Assembly (NCBI RefSeq): GCF_900116645.1 | Contig: NZ_FPBO01000019.1 | Coordinates: 1-64,000 of the forward strand | DNA length: 64,000 nt | Reading direction: 5' to 3' | Source: Pseudoduganella namucuonensis | Lineage (GTDB): Bacteria > Pseudomonadota > Gammaproteobacteria > Burkholderiales > Burkholderiaceae_D | Shown: positions 59,979-64,000 of the stretch, in pieces | How positions within the stretch are numbered: position 1 is the first letter of the stretch | How the letters are laid out: every line of letters begins with the position of its first letter | Translations under genes and position numbers: made by a program | Notes under the pieces: generated by a model | Seen by the model: the letters and a program-made list of their open reading frames with translations, nothing else | Database searches by the model: none | Told to the model about the DNA's origin: nothing

Positions 59979-61751
59979 CTAGGCCGCCTGGTCCACCACC
60001 GCCGCGCGGTGCGGCGCGGCGCCGGTCCCTGCTGGCCTCAAGGGCACCAGCTTGCGCGCCTGGTTGCCGTCGACTTCCGGCTGGAAGTAGCGCAGGTCGC
60101 CGCGCGCCGGCGGCAGCTTGCGCGTCTCGACGCGGAAGCCCTCCTCGCGGTTGCCGTACAGTTCAGGCACCGCCTGCAGCAGCCGCTGGGTGTAGGGGTG
60201 GCAGGGCGCGTCGAACACCTCGTCGCGCGTGCCCTCCTCCACCACGTGCCCGCGCAGCATGACGATCACGCGGTCGGACACCTGCTCGACCACGCCCAGG
60301 TCGTGCGAGATCAGCAGGCACGCGAAGCCGTAGGTGTCCTGCAGCTGCACCAGGATGTCGAGCACCTGCTTTTGCACCGTCACGTCCAGCGCGGAAACCG
60401 GTTCGTCGGCGATGATGATGTCGGGCCGCACCACCAGCGCGCGGGCGATGGCCACGCGCTGGCGTTGTCCGCCCGAGAGTTCGTGGATGTAACGCTTGGC
60501 GTAGGCGCCGCCCAGCTGCACGTCCTCCAGCGCCTTGGCTACCCGGGCCTCGCGTTCGAACCTGTTGAGGCTATCGTCCAGCCGCAGGCCTTCTGCCACC
60601 AGCGCGCCCACCTCCATGCGCGGATCGAGCGAGGAGTACGGGTCCTGGAACACCATCTGGATGCGGCGCCGCGCGCTGCGCAGCTCTTCCTTGCCGGCGG
60701 TGAGCAGGTCCTTCCCTTCAAACAGGATGGCGCCGCCCGATGGTTTCAGCAGGCCGAGGATGGCCTTGGTCAGCGTGGTCTTGCCGCTGCCCGATTCGCC
60801 GACAATGGCCAGCGTCTCGCCGGGCGACACCGAGAACGAGGCCGGATGCACGGCGCGTACCTGGCGCTTGCCGAACCAGCCCTCGCGCGCCTCGTAGTCC
60901 ACCGTCAGGCCGCGCACCTCGAGGATGGGCGGCTTGGGCGGCGGCGGCACGGCGTCCGGGTCGCGCTTGGGCAGCGCGTCCAGCAGCTTCAAGGTGTAGT
61001 CGTGCGCGGGACGCGACAGCACCTGCTTCACCGGTCCGGTCTCGACCGCGTCGCCGCGGCACATCACCAGCACGCGCTCGGTGTACTCGGCCACCAGCGA
61101 CAGGTTGTGGCTCACGAAGATCAGGGCCGTGCCCTCCTGCACCGTCAGCTCCAGCATCAGGTCCAGCACTTCCTTCTGCACCACGCAGTCCAGCGCCGTG
61201 GTGGGCTCGTCGGCGATCAGCAGCTTGGGCTTGAGCAACATGACGGCGGCCAGCATGATGCGTTGGCGCATGCCGCCCGAGAACTCGTGCGGGTAGCGTT
61301 GCATGCAGTCCTTGGGATTGCGCACCAGCACCCGTTCCAGCATGGCCAGCGCCAAGGCGCGGGCCTCGGCGCGGCCGATGCCGCGCCGGCACACCAGGCC
61401 CTCGGTCAGCTGGTCGCCGATGCGGAAGGCGGGGTTCAGCGACACCATCGGTTCCTGGAACACCATGCCGATCTCGGTGCCGCGCAGCGCGCGCCAGTCC
61501 GCCGGCGTGTTGCGGAACAGGTCGCGGCCGTTGAAGACCGCGCTGCCGCCGGACACCGTGGCAGCGTCGGGCAGCAGGCCAAGCAGGGCCTTGCCTATCA
61601 TGGTTTTGCCGCTGCCGGACTCGCCGACGATGGCCAGCGACTGGCCCTGCGCGAGGTCGAAGCCAACCCGCTTGACCACCGCGCGGCTACCCTGCTCCGG
61701 GCACGGGAAGGCGATGGTCAAATCGCGCACACTCAACAAAGGCTGATTCAT
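59979..61751 (-). CDS. Peptide ABC transporter ATPase, two fused ATP-binding domains
   Basis: 590-aa chain with two complete ABC ATPase domains (DppD-like 1-265 and DppF-like 290-560). Walker A GESGSGKT occurs twice; signature motifs are FSGGMRQRI and LSGGQRQRV; Walker B segments LLIADEPTTALD and IIIADEPVSALD. Oligopeptide ABC C-terminal pieces follow each domain. A TGATG overlap with the permease gene fixes the start (MNQPLLSVRDL). Confidence 0.92.
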   Translation of the reverse strand: MNQPLLSVRDLTIAFPCPEQGSRAVVKRVGFDLAQGQSLAIVGESGSGKTMIGKALLGLLPDAATVSGGSAVFNGRDLFRNTPADWRALRGTEIGMVFQEPMVSLNPAFRIGDQLTEGLVCRRGIGRAEARALALAMLERVLVRNPKDCMQRYPHEFSGGMRQRIMLAAVMLLKPKLLIADEPTTALDCVVQKEVLDLMLELTVQEGTALIFVSHNLSLVAEYTERVLVMCRGDAVETGPVKQVLSRPAHDYTLKLLDALPKRDPDAVPPPPKPPILEVRGLTVDYEAREGWFGKRQVRAVHPASFSVSPGETLAIVGESGSGKTTLTKAILGLLKPSGGAILFEGKDLLTAGKEELRSARRRIQMVFQDPYSSLDPRMEVGALVAEGLRLDDSLNRFEREARVAKALEDVQLGGAYAKRYIHELSGGQRQRVAIARALVVRPDIIIADEPVSALDVTVQKQVLDILVQLQDTYGFACLLISHDLGVVEQVSDRVIVMLRGHVVEEGTRDEVFDAPCHPYTQRLLQAVPELYGNREEGFRVETRKLPPARGDLRYFQPEVDGNQARKLVPLRPAGTGAAPHRAAVVDQAA

Positions 61752-62575
61752 CAGTGCGCTCCCTTCATGCGTGGGTCGAGCAGGTCGCGCACGGCGTCGC
61801 CCAGCATATTGATACCCAGCAGGGCGAACGAGATCATCGCGCCGGGGAAGATGGACAGCCACACCGCCTGCTCCATCGAGTTGCGGCCGTCGGACAGCAT
61901 GCCGCCCCAGGTCGGCGCCGGCGGCGGCACGCCCAGCCCCAGGAAACTCAGCGCGCTCTCGGACAGCAGCGCGGAACCGAACAGCGAGGTGGAGAAGATG
62001 ATCAGCGGCGCGATGCAGTTCGGCAGGATGTGGCGCGTCACGGTCCACAGGCCGCTGTTGCCCATGGCCTGCGAGGCGATCACGAAGTCGCGCTGGCGCA
62101 GCGAGAACACCGTGGCGCGGGCGATGCGGGCAACAGAAGGCGTGTAGGCCAGGCCCAGCGCCATCACCACGCCCAGCTTGGACGGGCCGATGATGGCCAT
62201 GATGCCCAGCGCCAGCAGCAGGCCAGGGAAGGCCATCAGCGACTCCAGGAAGATCATCACGACGCGGTCGGTCCAGCCGCCCAGGTAGCCGGTCAGCACG
62301 CCGATGGCGGTGCCTGAGATGGTGGCGAACAGCACGGTGCCCAGGCTGACGGCGACGCTGACGCCCGCCCCGGCCATGATGCGCGACAGGACGTCGCGCC
62401 CGAATTCGTCGGTGCCCAGCCAGTGCTCGGCCGACGGCGGGCCGTACTTGGCCATCAGGTCGCCGTCGACCGGATCGTAGGGCGTGTAGACGCAGCCGGC
62501 CAGCGCCAGCAGCACCACCACGCCGACGAACAGCACGCCCACCACCAGGTTGATACGTTTGAATGACATTTTCAT
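61751..62575 (-). CDS. Peptide ABC transporter permease (DppC/OppC type)
   Basis: 274-aa inner-membrane permease with about six helices. N-terminal OppC-type segment and HWLGTDEFGRDVLSRIMAGAGVSV; the EAA loop appears around QAMGNSGLWTVTRHILPNCIAPLIIF. Ends LGDAVRDLLDPRMK. Follows the partner permease by 7 bp. Confidence 0.92.
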   Translation of the reverse strand: MKMSFKRINLVVGVLFVGVVVLLALAGCVYTPYDPVDGDLMAKYGPPSAEHWLGTDEFGRDVLSRIMAGAGVSVAVSLGTVLFATISGTAIGVLTGYLGGWTDRVVMIFLESLMAFPGLLLALGIMAIIGPSKLGVVMALGLAYTPSVARIARATVFSLRQRDFVIASQAMGNSGLWTVTRHILPNCIAPLIIFSTSLFGSALLSESALSFLGLGVPPPAPTWGGMLSDGRNSMEQAVWLSIFPGAMISFALLGINMLGDAVRDLLDPRMKGAH

Positions 62576-62582
62576 TGGTGCC

Positions 62583-63524
62583 TCACAGCTTGATGCGTGG
62601 ATCGAACAGCGGATACAGCAAGTCGATGACCAGGTTGACGAACACGTACAGCAGCGCCACGAACAGCAAACAGCCCTGCACCACCGGATAATCGCGGGCG
62701 TAGATGCTTTCCACCAGCAGGCGCCCGATGCCCGGCAGGGTGAACACGGTCTCGGTCACCGCCGCGCCGGACAGCAGGTGGCCCAGCACCAGGCCGATCA
62801 CCGTCAGCGTGGGGCCGAAGGCGTTGGGGAAGGCGTGGCGCAGCATGACGCGGTTTTCCGGCAGGCCCTTGGCGCGGGCGTGGGCGATGTATTCCAGGCG
62901 CAGCACGTCGATGGTGCTGGCCCGCATCATGCGCGACAGCGCGGCGATCTCGGTCAGCGTGATGGCGATCACCGGCAGCACCATGTACTGCAGCGCCGCC
63001 CAGCCGCCGGTGGCGACCGACTCGAAGCCGAAGGTCGGCAACCAGTTGAGCTTCACGCCGAACAGCCAGATCAGCATGATGCCGACCCAGAAGCTGGGAA
63101 TCGACACCAGCACGATGGCGCCCGCCACGATGCTCAGGTCCGGCCAGCGGTTCTGGCGCCAGGCCGCGACCATGCCGGCCGGGATGGCGATCAGGCAGGA
63201 CAGCAGTGTGGCCGCCAGCACGATCTGCGCGGTGACGGGGAAGTGCTGGACGATCAGTTCCAGCACCGGCTCGCCGGTCTTGACCGAGTTGCCCAGGTCG
63301 CCCCGCAGCACCTTGCCGGACCAGCTCAGGAACTGGCGCGGCATGGACTGGTCCAGGCCCAGCGAGGCGCGCATTTCCTGCACCAGCGCGGGGTCGGTGG
63401 CGTCGTGCAGCATCAGCGTGACCGGGTCGCCCGGGATCAGGCGGATCATCACGAACACCAGCAGCGAGACGATCAGCGCCGTGGGCAGCGCCATCACTAT
63501 GCGTTTTAATGCGTAAGACAACAT
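62583..63524 (-). CDS. Peptide ABC transporter permease (DppB/OppB type)
   Basis: 313-aa permease beginning MLSYALKRIVMALPTALIVSLLVFVMIRLIPGDP, the classic DppB start. EAA loop region ARAKGLPENRVMLRHAFPNAFGPTLTVIGL; end LVIDLLYPLFDPRIKL. The start MLSYALKR is favoured over a longer frame that would run into the binding-protein gene 8 bp upstream. Confidence 0.92.
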   Translation of the reverse strand: MLSYALKRIVMALPTALIVSLLVFVMIRLIPGDPVTLMLHDATDPALVQEMRASLGLDQSMPRQFLSWSGKVLRGDLGNSVKTGEPVLELIVQHFPVTAQIVLAATLLSCLIAIPAGMVAAWRQNRWPDLSIVAGAIVLVSIPSFWVGIMLIWLFGVKLNWLPTFGFESVATGGWAALQYMVLPVIAITLTEIAALSRMMRASTIDVLRLEYIAHARAKGLPENRVMLRHAFPNAFGPTLTVIGLVLGHLLSGAAVTETVFTLPGIGRLLVESIYARDYPVVQGCLLFVALLYVFVNLVIDLLYPLFDPRIKL

Positions 63525-63532
63525 GGGGAAAC

Positions 63533-64000
63533 CTATTGTTTGCTGACGTTGAAGAAGCGCGGACGGCGATACGGCCACGGCTCGAATCCCTTGAGCTTCT
63601 TGCTGACGCCGATCAGGACCGGCGAGTTATAGATATGCAGCATCGGGACATCGGCGATCATGCGCTTGTGCAGGTCCTCGAACGCGGCCTTGCGCTTGGC
63701 CGGGTCGCCCTCGGCCTTGAGCCCGGCCAGCACGCGGCTGGCCTCGGGATTGGTCCACTGGCTCATCGGCGTGACCGCCTTGTCGCCCAGGACGTCGCCG
63801 TACATGATGGCCGGGTCCATGCGCGACGAGTAGGTGAAGGCCATCATCTGGAAGCGCCCCTCGCGGAAGTTGGTCACCTGCGTGGCCCACTCCAACACCT
63901 CGACCTCGGTCTTGATGCCGGTCTTGCCCAGCATGTTCTGTGCCACCACGGCCAGCCGGTACATGTCCGGATAGCGCTTGGTGGTCTGGATCTTGATGGT
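63533..64000 (-). CDS. Peptide ABC transporter substrate-binding protein, C-terminal part
   Basis: The last 155 or so residues of a family-5 (DppA/OppA-like) periplasmic binding protein; the N-terminus lies beyond the window. Visible pieces: AQNMLGKTGIKTEVEVLEWATQVTNFREGRFQMMAFTYSSRMDP and the close KAAFEDLHKRMIADVPMLHIYNSPVLIGVSKKLKGFEPWPY. Upstream gene of the transporter operon. Confidence 0.9.
   Translation of the reverse strand, partial: TIKIQTTKRYPDMYRLAVVAQNMLGKTGIKTEVEVLEWATQVTNFREGRFQMMAFTYSSRMDPAIMYGDVLGDKAVTPMSQWTNPEASRVLAGLKAEGDPAKRKAAFEDLHKRMIADVPMLHIYNSPVLIGVSKKLKGFEPWPYRRPRFFNVSKQ

Overview
The window looks like chromosome of a GC-rich betaproteobacterium, most likely Oxalobacteraceae (Massilia, Duganella or a relative). 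That is inferred from gene content, codon use, translationally coupled catabolic operons, the Xanthomonas/Caulobacter-type TonB receptor and GGGGACAG/GGGGTCAG-type palindromes inside genes. No 16S, tRNA or other taxonomic marker is present, so the genus is not proven.

Layout. 1-9.2 kb: a malonate decarboxylase operon on the minus strand (mdcA-B-C-D-E, madL-M, mdcG-H, then the start of acs), with its LysR activator mdcR divergent. 9.3-12.5 kb: a secreted GH2 glycosidase. 12.5-15.8 kb: a 2-hydroxyacid dehydrogenase downstream of a coupled trio: a small monooxygenase-fold protein, a cobalamin-binding protein with the W-x9-EH signature of B12 photoreceptors (interrupted by an in-frame amber codon), and a diguanylate cyclase. 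15.9-21.5 kb: a complete valine/isobutyryl-CoA operon. 21.6-31.4 kb: a GntR-linked operon of aldehyde and alcohol dehydrogenases, an FeS-flavin ene-reductase, a thiolase-crotonase fusion and an ADP-forming CoA ligase, plausibly for phenylpropanoid-type alcohols or acids.

31.7-51.3 kb: a polysaccharide utilisation region: GH35 and GH2 beta-galactosidases, a DUF2264 protein, a GH105 unsaturated glucuronyl hydrolase, a BNR_4 beta-propeller (polysaccharide lyase-like) lipoprotein, a TonB receptor, a LacI regulator and an MFS sugar transporter. Four matching 18-bp LacI-type sites lie in front of its four transcription units. The enzyme set fits glucuronate- or rhamnose-capped galactans such as arabinogalactan. 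Between GH105 and the propeller gene (40.1-44.1 kb) is an insertion-like patch with an ArsR-esterase operon, small genes of lower GC, degraded copies of neighbouring gene tails, a frameshifted gene and two copies of a compound palindromic repeat.

51.2-64 kb: aconitase A divergent from two substrate-binding proteins, a Bacteroidetes-like esterase of lower GC, an orphan antitoxin with a wrecked ParE toxin, an unknown exported protein, astA, and a dipeptide/oligopeptide ABC transporter that runs off the end.

The most unusual features are three 66-bp palindromic elements with identical geometry (12-nt arms, 42-nt spacer) sitting in frame inside mdcG, mdcB and acnA, and the B12-photoreceptor/diguanylate cyclase operon.
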